64,000 nucleotides of DNA, taken from contig JAIOZL010000012.1 of the NCBI GenBank assembly GCA_021740645.1, forward strand, positions 1-64,000, read 5' to 3'. Made by a program: the position numbers and the translations under genes. This stretch comes from Bacteroidales bacterium. Its GTDB lineage: Bacteria; Bacteroidota; Bacteroidia; Bacteroidales; JAADJA01. Under the pieces are notes generated by a model that had not been told where the DNA came from, did not search any database, and worked only from the letters and a program-made list of their open reading frames with translations. Shown in pieces: positions 53,938-62,450 of the stretch (the stretch's first letter is position 1; each line of letters opens with the position of its first letter).

Positions 53938-53971
53938 AAAAAGCGGGATTCAATGAATCCCGCTTTTTTTT
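53938..53971 (+). terminator. Terminator of rny
   Basis: AAAAAGCGGGATTCA pairs with TGAATCCCGCTTTTT, followed by more T. It is symmetric enough to serve the convergent Rrf2 gene as well. Confidence 0.92.
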
Positions 53972-53978
53972 CTATTTC

Positions 53979-54377
53979 CTAAAGAAATTTATCCAGGGTT
54001 TCATTTTTCATATACTTCACAAAGTCTTCCGTCATTTTACGTGTAACATTGCTAAATATGCACTTTTCAAAGGGACATACCGGATTATCAAGAGGGCAAT
54101 CACCAATCTCAATTCTACCTTCAATCGATTCATAAATATCCAGCAAAGAAATATTTATTGGTTTCTTTTTAAGTTCAAATCCGCCGGTTGGACCACGTTG
54201 AGAACTTAAAAAACCATCCTTGACCAACCTTTGCATTACTTTCGCTACATGATGTTTTGAACTGTTTAATTGGCCGGCGATTTTTAGCACATTAGTCTGT
54301 TCTTTCGCTTTGGCAACAATTACCATTCCGTGCAGTGCGATAAAAGATGCTTCGGAAAACTGGATTACATGAGCCAT
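53979..54377 (-). CDS. Rrf2-family transcriptional regulator
   Basis: A 132-aa winged-helix regulator. The HTH is at KIAGQLNSSKHHVAKVMQRL, followed by the wing LSSQRGPTGGFELKKK, where the GPxGGFxL motif marks Rrf2. Three Cys close together (GDCPLDNPVCPFEKCIF) are spaced as in Fe-S-binding members such as IscR, NsrR and RsrR, so a redox or NO-sensing cluster is likely. The target genes are not shown. A 60-aa winged-helix gene lies 21 nt upstream on the same strand and is probably co-transcribed. Confidence 0.92.
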   Translation of the reverse strand: MAHVIQFSEASFIALHGMVIVAKAKEQTNVLKIAGQLNSSKHHVAKVMQRLVKDGFLSSQRGPTGGFELKKKPINISLLDIYESIEGRIEIGDCPLDNPVCPFEKCIFSNVTRKMTEDFVKYMKNETLDKFL

Positions 54378-54398
54378 AATTTACTTTGTTTTATTGTG

Positions 54399-54581
54399 TT
54401 ATAATTTCCTGAGATCGTAATAGCACCTTTTAGGGCTATAAATCTTTTCATCGCTAATTAATTTCTTTATTGACAAGTCTACTTGTTTTTTATCAATTCC
54501 CGACAATTGAGCAATTTCACCCGACTTCAAAGGTTTTCCTGATGATTTAATAACATTAATTACTATTTCTTCCATAATCAA
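54399..54581 (-). CDS. Mini winged-helix DNA-binding protein (about 60 aa)
   Basis: A very small protein of 60 residues (58 if the second Met is the start). It consists of one winged helix: INVIKSSGKPLKSGEIAQLS, then GIDKKQVDLSIKKLISDEKI and the wing YSPKRCYYDL. It resembles the LexA/MarR-like HTH modules found beside redox regulators and could be an accessory regulator for the same promoter as the Rrf2 gene. A minus-strand TATTTTTG at 54601-54608 may be its -7 box. Confidence 0.78.
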   Translation of the reverse strand: MIMEEIVINVIKSSGKPLKSGEIAQLSGIDKKQVDLSIKKLISDEKIYSPKRCYYDLRKL

Positions 54582-54774
54582 GTATTAAATTACTGATTAG
54601 CAAAAATATATATTTTCTAATTGATGATTAAGGATTTTATTTACTTTTTAAGTAATGAAAATAAATATGGAATTTAATTAATTGTTTTTCTGTAATTTCC
54701 CATTTTAAATAATATTGATTCCAAATAATTCAAGTAACTAAAAAAATGAAATCAACTTAATTAATATTTAATAG

Positions 54775-54782
54775 TAAATTTG
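54775..54782 (+). promoter_or_regulatory. -7 box of the glycosyltransferase gene
   Basis: TAAATTTG matches TAnnTTTG 17 nt before the ATG. No TTG box is seen at the usual distance in this very AT-rich 218-nt divergent gap. Confidence 0.45.
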
Positions 54783-54799
54783 AAGGCGAATAAAATAAT

Positions 54800-56767
54800 A
54801 TGAGACTTTCCGTTATTATTGTAAATTATAACGTCCAGTATTTCCTCGAACAATGTTTGCATTCCGTCAGAAAAGCAAGTAGGGGCATTGAATCTGAAAT
54901 TTTTGTAGTCGACAATAATTCTGTTGATGGCTCTGCGGAAATGGTTAAAACTAAATTTCCTGAGGTTAAATTTATCATAAACCAGAAAAATCTTGGGTTC
55001 TCTAAAGCAAATAATCAAGCCATTCACAAAGCATCCGGCGACTATGTTCTCCTATTAAATCCGGATACCATCGTAGAGGAAGATACTTTTGAGAAAGTAA
55101 TACACTTTATGGATGGTCATCCTGATGCAGGTGGTCTGGGAGTTAAAATGGTGGATGGTAAAGGTAATTTTTTACCCGAATCAAAAAGGGGGTTACCCAC
55201 TCCTTCTGTGGCTTTTTACAAAATATTTGGACTGTCAAAAATATTCCCAAAGTCAAAAACATTTGGGAAATATCATCTTGGATACCTTTCCAGCGAAGAA
55301 ACAAATGAAGTGGAAATATTATCGGGAGCTTTTATGCTTATCCGTAAAAAGGTGCTGGATAAAATTGGCGTCCTTGATGAAGCTTTCTTTATGTATGGTG
55401 AGGATATTGACTTATCCTACAGAATCAATCAGGCGGGTTATAAAAACTATTATTTTGCGGGTACCCGTATTATCCACTATAAAGGGGAGAGTACAAAAAA
55501 AAGCTCAGTAAATTACGTAGTTACTTTTTACAATGCAATGATCATTTTTGCCCGAAAACACTTCTCTTCTAAAAATGCAAGTGTATTTTCGGCTTTGATC
55601 AACCTTGCCGTTTACTTTAGAGCAGGAATTGCCATTTTGAACAGGTTTTTAGCATCTGCACTCTTGCCTATAATGGATATGATTTTATTATCTGCAGGGG
55701 TAATTTTCATTAAGAATTATTGGGAGGATATAGTAATATTTCCGCAAGGGGGCTCTTATCCAACTGAATTGGTTTCCATTGCATTACCACTTTATGTATT
55801 CCTTTGGATTTTTAGTGTGTTTATGAGTGGGGGTTATGACAAACCCATAAAACTATCAAAAATATTTCAGGGTCTATTTATTGCCACAATTATCATTCTT
55901 ACTATATATGCCTTATTACCAGAAACGTACAGGTTTTCAAGGGCCATCATAGTTTTTGGTACCTTATGGGGCCTTTTCTCAATGGTTAGCCTAAGGGTTT
56001 TGTTGCACATATTTAATTTCAACAATTTTAAATTGGGTTCAAATAAAAGTAAAAGATACATTATTGTTGGAGACCAGGATGAGGCAGGCAGAGTGGCTGA
56101 ACTTTTAAGAAAAACTGTAAAAGACCAGGCATTTATTGGCCTGGTTAGTGTTCAGGCGAGTAAGCACAAATGGGAAGGGTTTATTGGCAATTTCAGCCAA
56201 ATCAACGATATTATTAATATATATAAGATCAATGAGGTTATCTTTTGTGCTCGTGACATTCCGGCCCAGGAAATAATAGATAAAATGGCTGAACTAAACC
56301 TCTCACAAGTTGAGTTTAAAATTGCCCCCCCAGAGAGCATGGCCATAATTGGCAGCCAATCCATCAATACTTCAGGAGACATTTTTATCCTGGACCTGAA
56401 TTCAGTTTCTAAAATTAATAATAGACGGAACAAGCGATTTATTGATCTTCTCGCGAGTATAGCGTTTTTAGCACTATCACCCATATTGATATTTCTGGTT
56501 AAAAATCCCAGTGGGTTTCTGGTAAATATTTTCAAGGTATTATCTGGATATAAAACATGGGTTGGGTACCAGTTCACAGGTGATGTTGAGGATCACAAGC
56601 TTCCGAAAATCAGAAAAGGGGTTTTGAATCCTACAGACATCCTTCAGGGTACTATACTTTCGTCCGAGACAAGGAACAGGTTAAATTTACTTTACGCACG
56701 CGATTATAAAATTCTAAATGACATTAACATCATCTATAAAGCCTTTCGGAACATTGGAAGGAATTAG
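54800..56767 (+). CDS. GT2 glycosyltransferase fused to a degenerate sugar-phosphotransferase-like region
   Basis: A 655-aa membrane protein. The N-terminal GT2 domain (1-240) has LSVIIVNYNVQYFLEQCLHS, IFVVDNNSVDGSAEM, NLGFSKANNQAI, LLLNPDTIVEED and FMYGEDIDLSYRINQAGYK, all as in rhamnosyl/galactofuranosyl transferase-like enzymes. Four or so transmembrane helices (about 275-405) follow. A Rossmann-like CoA-binding-type domain comes next (RYIIVGDQDEAGRVAELLRK, near 418). The last part resembles a WcaJ-type polyprenyl phosphate transferase at its ends only: KRFIDLLASIAFLALSPILI near 546, then YKTWVGYQF and DYKILNDINIIYKAFRN. The catalytic centre (YKFRSM-type) is missing. So the fusion probably keeps GT2 activity, with the second half acting as an anchor or partner-binding unit. 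Confidence 0.85.
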   Translation: MRLSVIIVNYNVQYFLEQCLHSVRKASRGIESEIFVVDNNSVDGSAEMVKTKFPEVKFIINQKNLGFSKANNQAIHKASGDYVLLLNPDTIVEEDTFEKVIHFMDGHPDAGGLGVKMVDGKGNFLPESKRGLPTPSVAFYKIFGLSKIFPKSKTFGKYHLGYLSSEETNEVEILSGAFMLIRKKVLDKIGVLDEAFFMYGEDIDLSYRINQAGYKNYYFAGTRIIHYKGESTKKSSVNYVVTFYNAMIIFARKHFSSKNASVFSALINLAVYFRAGIAILNRFLASALLPIMDMILLSAGVIFIKNYWEDIVIFPQGGSYPTELVSIALPLYVFLWIFSVFMSGGYDKPIKLSKIFQGLFIATIIILTIYALLPETYRFSRAIIVFGTLWGLFSMVSLRVLLHIFNFNNFKLGSNKSKRYIIVGDQDEAGRVAELLRKTVKDQAFIGLVSVQASKHKWEGFIGNFSQINDIINIYKINEVIFCARDIPAQEIIDKMAELNLSQVEFKIAPPESMAIIGSQSINTSGDIFILDLNSVSKINNRRNKRFIDLLASIAFLALSPILIFLVKNPSGFLVNIFKVLSGYKTWVGYQFTGDVEDHKLPKIRKGVLNPTDILQGTILSSETRNRLNLLYARDYKILNDINIIYKAFRNIGRN

Positions 56768-56808
56768 TTTTCAACCCTAAGGAAACCTCCTTTGCAAAAA
56801 ATAATTCC

Positions 56809-56816
56809 TACTTTTG
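56809..56816 (+). promoter_or_regulatory. -7 box of the E2 gene
   Basis: TACTTTTG matches TAnnTTTG 58 nt before the start codon at 56875. The nearest TTG is too close (14 nt) to count as a standard upstream box. Confidence 0.4.
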
Positions 56817-56874
56817 CAGAACTTTTAAAAACAAATATTGTTTTTCATTTAACTAAACAAAGAATTTATCAATT

Positions 56875-58182
56875 ATGGCACTTTTTGAGATTATCATGCC
56901 CAAACTTGGTGAAAGCATCATTGAAGCGACAATTACAAAATGGCTTGTGCAGGAAGGAGATAGCATTGCTGAAGATGATCCACTTGTAGAAATTGCAACA
57001 GATAAGGTAGATTCCGAAATTCCTTCACCTGTTGAAGGATCAGTTTCCAAAATTCATTTTAAGGAAGGAGATGTTGTTCCTGTAGGTGCAGTTATCGCTC
57101 TTGTGGATATGGATGATGAGGGTAGCTCAGAAACCAGTTCCCCTGCTGAAAAGGAAACCCTTAACAAGGATAACCAATCGGAATCCTCCAAAGGAGAAGC
57201 ACCGACAGAAATGATCTCAGAAAAAACTAGCCCGAATGAAATTAACTTTGCAGAAGCAACAAGATTTTTCTCACCCCTTGTAAAAAATATTGCAAAAAAA
57301 GAAAATATATCTCTTTCGGAATTAAATACAATACCAGGAAGTGGTAAAGACAACAGGGTAACAAAAAAGGATATTTTACAATTTATTGAAGATAAAAAGT
57401 CCGGAAAAACTCCGGCACCTATTTCTTCATCTCCTGGAATAACAATTCAAACACCGAAGGTCACAACCGGTGAGGGTGATGAAATTATCGAAATGGACAG
57501 GATGAGGAAACTCATTGCTGATCATATGGTAATGTCGAAACATACATCGCCCCATGTTACAATGTTTCATGAGGTAGACATGACAAAAATTGTCGTTTGG
57601 AGGAATAAAAACAAAGAAACATTCCAGAAGAGAGAGGGAGAAAAACTCACCTTCACTCCTATTTTTATAGAAGCTGCGGCTCGTGCACTCAGGGATTTCC
57701 CTTTAGTTAATGCCTCCGTGGACGGTTATACAGTTATAAAAAGGAAAAATGTTAACATTGGAATGGCAACGGCACTTCCAAATGGAAACCTCATTGTCCC
57801 GGTTATAAAAAATGCTGATCAAAAGAATCTTGCAGGCCTGGCGAAAAATGTAAATGACCTGGCTAACCGTGCAAGGGGAAATAAATTGAATCCCGATGAA
57901 ATATCGGGCGGCACGTTTACCATTACAAACTTCGGACAATTCGGAAATCTTACAGGAGCCCCTATTATTAACCAACCTCAAGTAGCCATACTTGGTGTGG
58001 GTACCATTATCAAAAAGCCTGCTGTAATTGAAACTCCGGATGGCGACCTTATAGGAATCAGGGAGAAAATGATCCTTTCATTGGCCTTTGATCACAGAAT
58101 AGTTGACGGGGCTCTTGGGGGCATGTTCCTTCAAAAAGTTGCTCATTATCTTGAAGAGTTTGATACCGGCCGAACAGCTTAA
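56875..58182 (+). CDS. 2-oxo acid dehydrogenase E2 (dihydrolipoamide acyltransferase)
   Basis: A 435-aa E2 subunit. The lipoyl domain (1-75) carries the lipoylated Lys in EIATDKVDSEIPSPVEG (Lys44). The peripheral-subunit-binding domain is at about 125-165 (FFSPLVKNIAKKENISLSEL, then DNRVTKKDILQFIED). The catalytic domain has ADHMVMSKHTSPHVTMFHEV, GGTFTITNFGQFGNLTGAPI and the active-site LSLAFDHRIVDGALGGMFLQ. It could belong to a branched-chain 2-oxo acid, pyruvate or 2-oxoglutarate complex. With ptb-buk in the same chromosome stretch, a branched-chain role is attractive, but E1 and E3 are not nearby and the sequence alone does not decide. Confidence 0.92.
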   Translation: MALFEIIMPKLGESIIEATITKWLVQEGDSIAEDDPLVEIATDKVDSEIPSPVEGSVSKIHFKEGDVVPVGAVIALVDMDDEGSSETSSPAEKETLNKDNQSESSKGEAPTEMISEKTSPNEINFAEATRFFSPLVKNIAKKENISLSELNTIPGSGKDNRVTKKDILQFIEDKKSGKTPAPISSSPGITIQTPKVTTGEGDEIIEMDRMRKLIADHMVMSKHTSPHVTMFHEVDMTKIVVWRNKNKETFQKREGEKLTFTPIFIEAAARALRDFPLVNASVDGYTVIKRKNVNIGMATALPNGNLIVPVIKNADQKNLAGLAKNVNDLANRARGNKLNPDEISGGTFTITNFGQFGNLTGAPIINQPQVAILGVGTIIKKPAVIETPDGDLIGIREKMILSLAFDHRIVDGALGGMFLQKVAHYLEEFDTGRTA

Positions 58183-58282
58183 TAAAATTAATGCTTAATA
58201 AAAACAAAGCTGAAACAATTCTGGAAAAATTTCCTTAGGTTTGTAGGAAATTAACAAGCTGATTATATTTGAAAAACTTAAG

Positions 58283-58347
58283 TCATCCCGGGAATTTCGA
58301 AAACTTTCTAAACTACTTGCAAAATACTTTTTCCGGGATGATTTTTT
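58283..58347 (+). terminator. Long-loop terminator between the E2 and exonuclease genes
   Basis: TCATCCCGG (58283-58291) pairs perfectly with CCGGGATGA (58333-58341), followed by TTTTTT. The loop is 41 nt, long for a simple terminator. A TAGGTTTG box at 58236-58243 lies upstream, so the unit could also be a short independent transcript of about 100 nt. Confidence 0.65.
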
Positions 58348-58360
58348 ATAAACAAAACCA

Positions 58361-59185
58361 ATGGAACTAAATTTAAACCGACCTCTTATTGTTTTTGATC
58401 TTGAAACTACTGGTGTTAATGTTGGATCTGACCGTATAGTTGAAATAAGCATGGTAAAAGTGCTTCCCGACGGACAAACTGAAATTTACACCGAACGAAT
58501 TAATCCAACTATTCCCATACCTGCTGAAACCACTGCCATTCATGGGATTTCAGATGAAGATGTAAAAGATAAACCTACATTTGCCCAGTTAGCCCCAACC
58601 CTTTTGAATTTTATTGGTAATGCTGACCTTTCAGGATATAATGCAATAAAATTTGACATCCCTCTTTTGGTTGAAGAATTCCTTAGAGCAGAAGTTGACT
58701 TTGAAATTAAAGGGAGAAAACTGGTGGATGTGCAGAATATTTTTCACAAGATGGAACCCAGGAATCTCTCAGCAGCCTACAAATTCTATTGTAAAAAAGA
58801 AATGGAAAATGCACATTCTGCTGAGGCTGATGCAGTAGCAACCTTCGAGATTCTAAAATCCCAATTGGACATGTATGAAAATGTTTCGGTAAAGGATAAA
58901 AACGGGGATTTAGTGACACCGGTTAAAAATGACATTAATGCTTTGTCAGAGTTCTCCTTTCATTCAAAGAATGCAGATCTGGTGGGTCATATCATCTTTA
59001 ATGATAAAGAGGAAGAAGTGTTTAATTTTGGCAAACACAAGGGGAGATCCGTTAGTAAAACCTTTGAAAAGGAACCCCAATATTATGACTGGATGATGAA
59101 AAGCCAGTTTCCTTTGTCCACAAAAAAAGTGATTACTTCTATTTATCTTCGTGGTTTTAACAAATCCTCGGTCAACCTCAAATAA
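58361..59185 (+). CDS. DnaQ-like 3'-5' exonuclease with a GKHKG C-terminal domain
   Basis: A 274-aa DEDDh exonuclease. Exo I is LIVFDLETTGVNVGSDRIVE (D and E), Exo II is DLSGYNAIKFDIPLLVEEF, and Exo III is HSAEADAVATFEI with its His and Asp. The C-terminal 60 residues (VFNFGKHKGRSVSKTFEKEP, then YYDWMMKSQFPLSTKKVI) resemble the DUF3820-type FGKYKG module, which is often fused to exonucleases in Bacteroidetes. It would act in DNA repair or degrade single-stranded DNA or RNA. The start ATG follows directly behind the terminator at 58283-58347. Confidence 0.9.
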   Translation: MELNLNRPLIVFDLETTGVNVGSDRIVEISMVKVLPDGQTEIYTERINPTIPIPAETTAIHGISDEDVKDKPTFAQLAPTLLNFIGNADLSGYNAIKFDIPLLVEEFLRAEVDFEIKGRKLVDVQNIFHKMEPRNLSAAYKFYCKKEMENAHSAEADAVATFEILKSQLDMYENVSVKDKNGDLVTPVKNDINALSEFSFHSKNADLVGHIIFNDKEEEVFNFGKHKGRSVSKTFEKEPQYYDWMMKSQFPLSTKKVITSIYLRGFNKSSVNLK

Positions 59186-59202
59186 TTTACGTAGAATTTA
59201 TT

Positions 59203-59236
59203 TAAAAAAAAGAGCCTTCCCGTGTCAGAAAGGCTC
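59203..59236 (-). terminator. Terminator of the subtilase gene
   Basis: On the minus strand GAGCCTT pairs with AAGGCTC (59212-59218 with 59230-59236), and eight T follow. It ends the S8 peptidase transcript. Confidence 0.75.
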
Positions 59237-59257
59237 GTTCCTATAAAAGCTAATATC

Positions 59258-60943
59258 TTATTTTTTAACCAATTTCTTTGTTAGACTATTTCCATTAAAA
59301 ACTATTCTTGTGAAATAAACCCCAGCACTTAAATTCTCCAATTCTGTAAATTTCAAATATCCTCCTAAGTCCATTACTTCTATACTTATGCTATGAAGTA
59401 CCTTTCCATTAATATCAGTAATGCTTACATCTAAAGGCCCTTCTATATCAAAATTTGCGGTAATAAAAATTTCCCCGTCGAAGGGATTAGGGAAAACTTC
59501 GAAAGCGTTTTCGTAAGCATTGTATACAACTGCATTTGTTATATTATCGTGGGCAAGCAAATAGTCAGGAATTCCATACCCAAGAAAAGCATCAGGATTA
59601 GTCGCTTGAGTGGCACTGGCCTGGATAGCCTCCATGATTTCAGTATTACGTTTATCAGGATGAGCCTGCCATAAACAGGCAACCATACCTGCAGTTATGG
59701 GGGACGAAAAGGAAGTACCACTTCCTGAAGAAACAGTCCCCCCGTAAGGTTCAATAATTGTTGAGCCTGACCCCTGGGCAACGACATTAGGTTTTATCCG
59801 ACCATCGAATGTGGGGCCGGTGGAGCTGAAAGAAGCGTAATTTCCGCTAGAATTAACTGCACCAATACTAAATACACTGTCGCCATCAGCGGGTGCCCCA
59901 ATGTATTGCCATGAGCCTCCTCCACTATTACCAGCACTATTTACCACAAGCAGGCCTTTGCTAGAGGCTATATCTGCTCCGATAGTAATGGGTGTAGTGT
60001 TTCCGTCCATATCCTGATAGGTATGATCTTGTGAAGGATCATCGAAAGTAGTATATCCAAGTGATGAGTTGATGACATCTGCACCAACGCTGTCGGCAAA
60101 TTCTGCCGCAGAAACCCAATTTAATTCTTCTATCAAAGTTTCTGATTCTCCGTCTTCGGAACGAAGCAGCCAGTAATCAGCCTCAGGTGCCGTACCAACC
60201 ATTTCTCCGGGCAAATTAGCACCCATTGTTGAAAGTACCATTGTTCCATGATAATGAGAATCAAAAAGGTTTGGATTATTAGGTTCAACAAAATCTCTAT
60301 ATCCCAGTATCTTTCCATTTGTCCAGAGATAGTCAAATGCAGCAATTTCATCAGCATTTAAAAAGCCTGCATCTAAAACAGCTATAACCATCCCAGTACC
60401 GTTAAATCCTAAATCATGCAAGGCGATCCCATTAAGCATATCAATCTGATTGAAGGCCATCCCATAATCATAACTATTTCCAGAAGTTGAAGATTTTAAT
60501 GCTCCGTTTTGTGGTATGTCCATGTAGGATTCATTATCAAAGAAAGGTTTAAGGAACTTATCATTTGAAGTTGAACTATTGGCTACACTTTTTTCAACAG
60601 ACTGAACAAAAGAAAGCCCCTCGATAGTGGCAATATGGGCAGGGTTAGTAGTAAACACCGTGACTGAATTAAACCATTTGGAAGTATTTAACAAGGTAAC
60701 ACCTACTGCCTCAACAGCAGCTACATAGCTAGGGTTAACGGGTAAATCCTGCTCTGTTATGGCTATTCCTTGTGTAAGCCTCCTATCGATAGCTCTTTGC
60801 GAAAGAAATTCCTCAGGGTTATTAATATTATATGGAGTTCCGCTTTTATCCGTGAACTTAATCCAATATTTATTTGGAGAAACTTGAGCAAACAGCCCAG
60901 TGGACAGAATTACTACAGCGAATACCAGGATTAATTTTTTCAT
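59258..60943 (-). CDS. T9SS-sorted S8 family serine peptidase (subtilisin-like)
   Basis: A 561-aa exported protease. I choose the ATG at 60943, giving the signal MKKLILVFAVVILSTGLFAQ; the longer frame to 61030 adds 29 unlikely residues. An N-terminal prodomain-like region is followed by the subtilase triad: Asp in MVIAVLDAGFLNADEI, His in DSHYHGTMVLSTMG, and Ser in SGSGTSFSSPITAGMVACLW. The oxyanion Asn lies in LLVVNSAGNSGGG. The last 75 residues form a type A sorting domain (AFEVFPNPFDGEIFITANFD to NSLTKKLVKK). It is thus predicted to reach the cell surface by the type IX system. A minus-strand TAAGTTTG box (60964-60971) lies upstream. Confidence 0.93.
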   Translation of the reverse strand: MKKLILVFAVVILSTGLFAQVSPNKYWIKFTDKSGTPYNINNPEEFLSQRAIDRRLTQGIAITEQDLPVNPSYVAAVEAVGVTLLNTSKWFNSVTVFTTNPAHIATIEGLSFVQSVEKSVANSSTSNDKFLKPFFDNESYMDIPQNGALKSSTSGNSYDYGMAFNQIDMLNGIALHDLGFNGTGMVIAVLDAGFLNADEIAAFDYLWTNGKILGYRDFVEPNNPNLFDSHYHGTMVLSTMGANLPGEMVGTAPEADYWLLRSEDGESETLIEELNWVSAAEFADSVGADVINSSLGYTTFDDPSQDHTYQDMDGNTTPITIGADIASSKGLLVVNSAGNSGGGSWQYIGAPADGDSVFSIGAVNSSGNYASFSSTGPTFDGRIKPNVVAQGSGSTIIEPYGGTVSSGSGTSFSSPITAGMVACLWQAHPDKRNTEIMEAIQASATQATNPDAFLGYGIPDYLLAHDNITNAVVYNAYENAFEVFPNPFDGEIFITANFDIEGPLDVSITDINGKVLHSISIEVMDLGGYLKFTELENLSAGVYFTRIVFNGNSLTKKLVKK

Positions 60944-60963
60944 AAACTTAAATTTTATAATTG

Positions 60964-60971
60964 CAAACTTA
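60964..60971 (-). promoter_or_regulatory. -7 box of the subtilase gene
   Basis: TAAGTTTG on the minus strand matches TAnnTTTG about 20 nt before the chosen ATG. This supports the start at 60943. Confidence 0.45.
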
Positions 60972-61144
60972 CTACTAATTACAATAAGATGATAACAAAC
61001 CTGTAACGATGGATGCATTACTTTGTTCAAGGTAAAACTTAATTTCCAACAATTATCTGATTAATTGACAATTCAATCAAACCTTCGGTTGCCTGCACAG
61101 CATTGTGATCAATAAATACACGTTTTATTGCAAGGATTAATATG

Positions 61145-61152
61145 TATTTTTG
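61145..61152 (+). promoter_or_regulatory. -7 box of trmD
   Basis: TATTTTTG matches TAnnTTTG and lies 29 nt before the ATG at 61182. It falls inside the longer frame from 61128, which argues for the later start. Confidence 0.5.
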
Positions 61153-61181
61153 CAAGTTTGATTAAAATCCCTGAAAAAATT

Positions 61182-61859
61182 ATGCATATTGATATTCTTA
61201 CAATATTTCCTGAAATGTTTGAGGGGCCTTTTAACCATTCGATAATTAAAAGGGCCCAGGAAAAAAAATTAGTTAGTATTTCCCTGGTCAACATCAGAGA
61301 CTTTGCAACCGACAAGCATAAAAGAGTAGATGACTATCAATATGGAGGAGGCAGCGGTATGGTAATGATGATTGAACCCATAGCAAATTGTATTGATTCA
61401 CTCAGACAAAAAAGAAATTACGAGGAAATAATCTACATGAGTCCTGATGGAGATCTTCTGGATCAAAATATTTCCAACCAATTTTCGATGTGTAATAATC
61501 TGATGATACTTTGCGGACATTATAAAGGCATCGATGAACGGCTGCGTGAGGCATATATCACAAAAGAAATATCTATCGGAAACTACGTTTTATCAGGCGG
61601 AGAATTAGCCGCGGCTGTCTTTACTGATTCGATCGTCCGTTTGTTACCCGGAGTGCTTAATGACGAAACCTCTGCCCTATCTGATTCATTTCAGAACGAT
61701 TTGTTATCGGCTCCTGTTTATACCAGGCCATCTGAATATAAAGGAATGAAAGTTCCCGATGTGCTTCTTTCCGGAAACGATAAAGAGATTTTTAAATGGC
61801 GTCAGGATCGGGCTGTGCAGAGGACAAATGCCAGGCGGCCTGACCTGTTAAAAGGATGA
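61182..61859 (+). CDS. trmD: tRNA (guanine37-N1)-methyltransferase
   Basis: A 225-aa SPOUT-class enzyme that makes m1G37 in tRNAs. It starts MHIDILTIFPEMFEGPFNHS and has NIRDFATDKHKRVDDYQYGG, GGSGMVMMIEPIANCIDSL, MILCGHYKGIDERLREAYIT and IGNYVLSGGELAAAVFTDSI. These last two blocks form the trefoil-knot SAM site. The ending FKWRQDRAVQRTNARRPDLL is also typical. I prefer the ATG at 61182 to the longer frame from 61128. rplS follows after 102 nt with its own promoter. Confidence 0.97.
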   Translation: MHIDILTIFPEMFEGPFNHSIIKRAQEKKLVSISLVNIRDFATDKHKRVDDYQYGGGSGMVMMIEPIANCIDSLRQKRNYEEIIYMSPDGDLLDQNISNQFSMCNNLMILCGHYKGIDERLREAYITKEISIGNYVLSGGELAAAVFTDSIVRLLPGVLNDETSALSDSFQNDLLSAPVYTRPSEYKGMKVPDVLLSGNDKEIFKWRQDRAVQRTNARRPDLLKG

Positions 61860-61891
61860 GAACAATGGAAATAAAAAAAATACAATTATTC

Positions 61892-61923
61892 TTGTACAGA
61901 TAAAAAATAAAGCAGTATATTTG
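61892..61923 (+). promoter_or_regulatory. Promoter of rplS
   Basis: TTG (61892-61894), 21 nt, then TATATTTG (61916-61923) is a full consensus match. It ends 38 nt before the rplS ATG. Confidence 0.75.
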
Positions 61924-61961
61924 CACCCATTTTTAGAAGCAATCCTAATAAATATAATGCA

Positions 61962-62315
61962 ATGAGCAAGCACGAGTTATTACAATTTGTAGAAGATAAA
62001 GCAGAGAAAAGGGAACACCCTATTTTTAAGGCAGGTGATACAATTACCGTAAAATATAAAATCAAAGAAGGGAATAAAGAACGTATCCAGAATTTTCAGG
62101 GTGTAGTTTTACAACGCAGAGGAACTGGGGTTACTGAAACTTTCACGGTTAGAAAAATATCCGGGAATATTGGTGTTGAAAGAATTTTCCCGGTTAACTC
62201 CCCCTTTATTGAAGAAATATTAATAAATAAAAAAGGAGTGGTCCGTCGGGCCAGAATTTTCTACCTCAGAGGATTAAGAGGTAAAAAAGCCAGGATCAAA
62301 GAAAAAAGATTCTAA
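61962..62315 (+). CDS. rplS: 50S ribosomal protein L19
   Basis: A 117-aa ribosomal protein at the 30S-50S interface. The family blocks are present: [78 protein letters not shown] and the ending [17 protein letters not shown]. The length is normal. It has its own promoter and terminator, as is common for a monocistronic ribosomal gene. Confidence 0.98.
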   Translation: MSKHELLQFVEDKAEKREHPIFKAGDTITVKYKIKEGNKERIQNFQGVVLQRRGTGVTETFTVRKISGNIGVERIFPVNSPFIEEILINKKGVVRRARIFYLRGLRGKKARIKEKRF

Positions 62316-62334
62316 GATTAACTTCAAAATATTT

Positions 62335-62366
62335 AAAGCCGCTTCCGTAAGCGGCTTTTTTTTTTG
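62335..62366 (+). terminator. Terminator of rplS
   Basis: AAAGCCGCTT (62335-62344) pairs with AAGCGGCTTT (62349-62358), with a 4-nt loop and a long T-run. Confidence 0.93.
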
Positions 62367-62450
62367 TATATAGCTTGAGACAATAATTTACTCTAACAAT
62401 CAACAACATTTATTATTTTTACTTTTTAATGCACGAATAATTATATTAAA

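Noticed and set aside
61128..61181. Longer N terminus for trmD
   Set aside because: The extra 18 residues are not part of the family, and the -7 box at 61145-61152 lies inside them.
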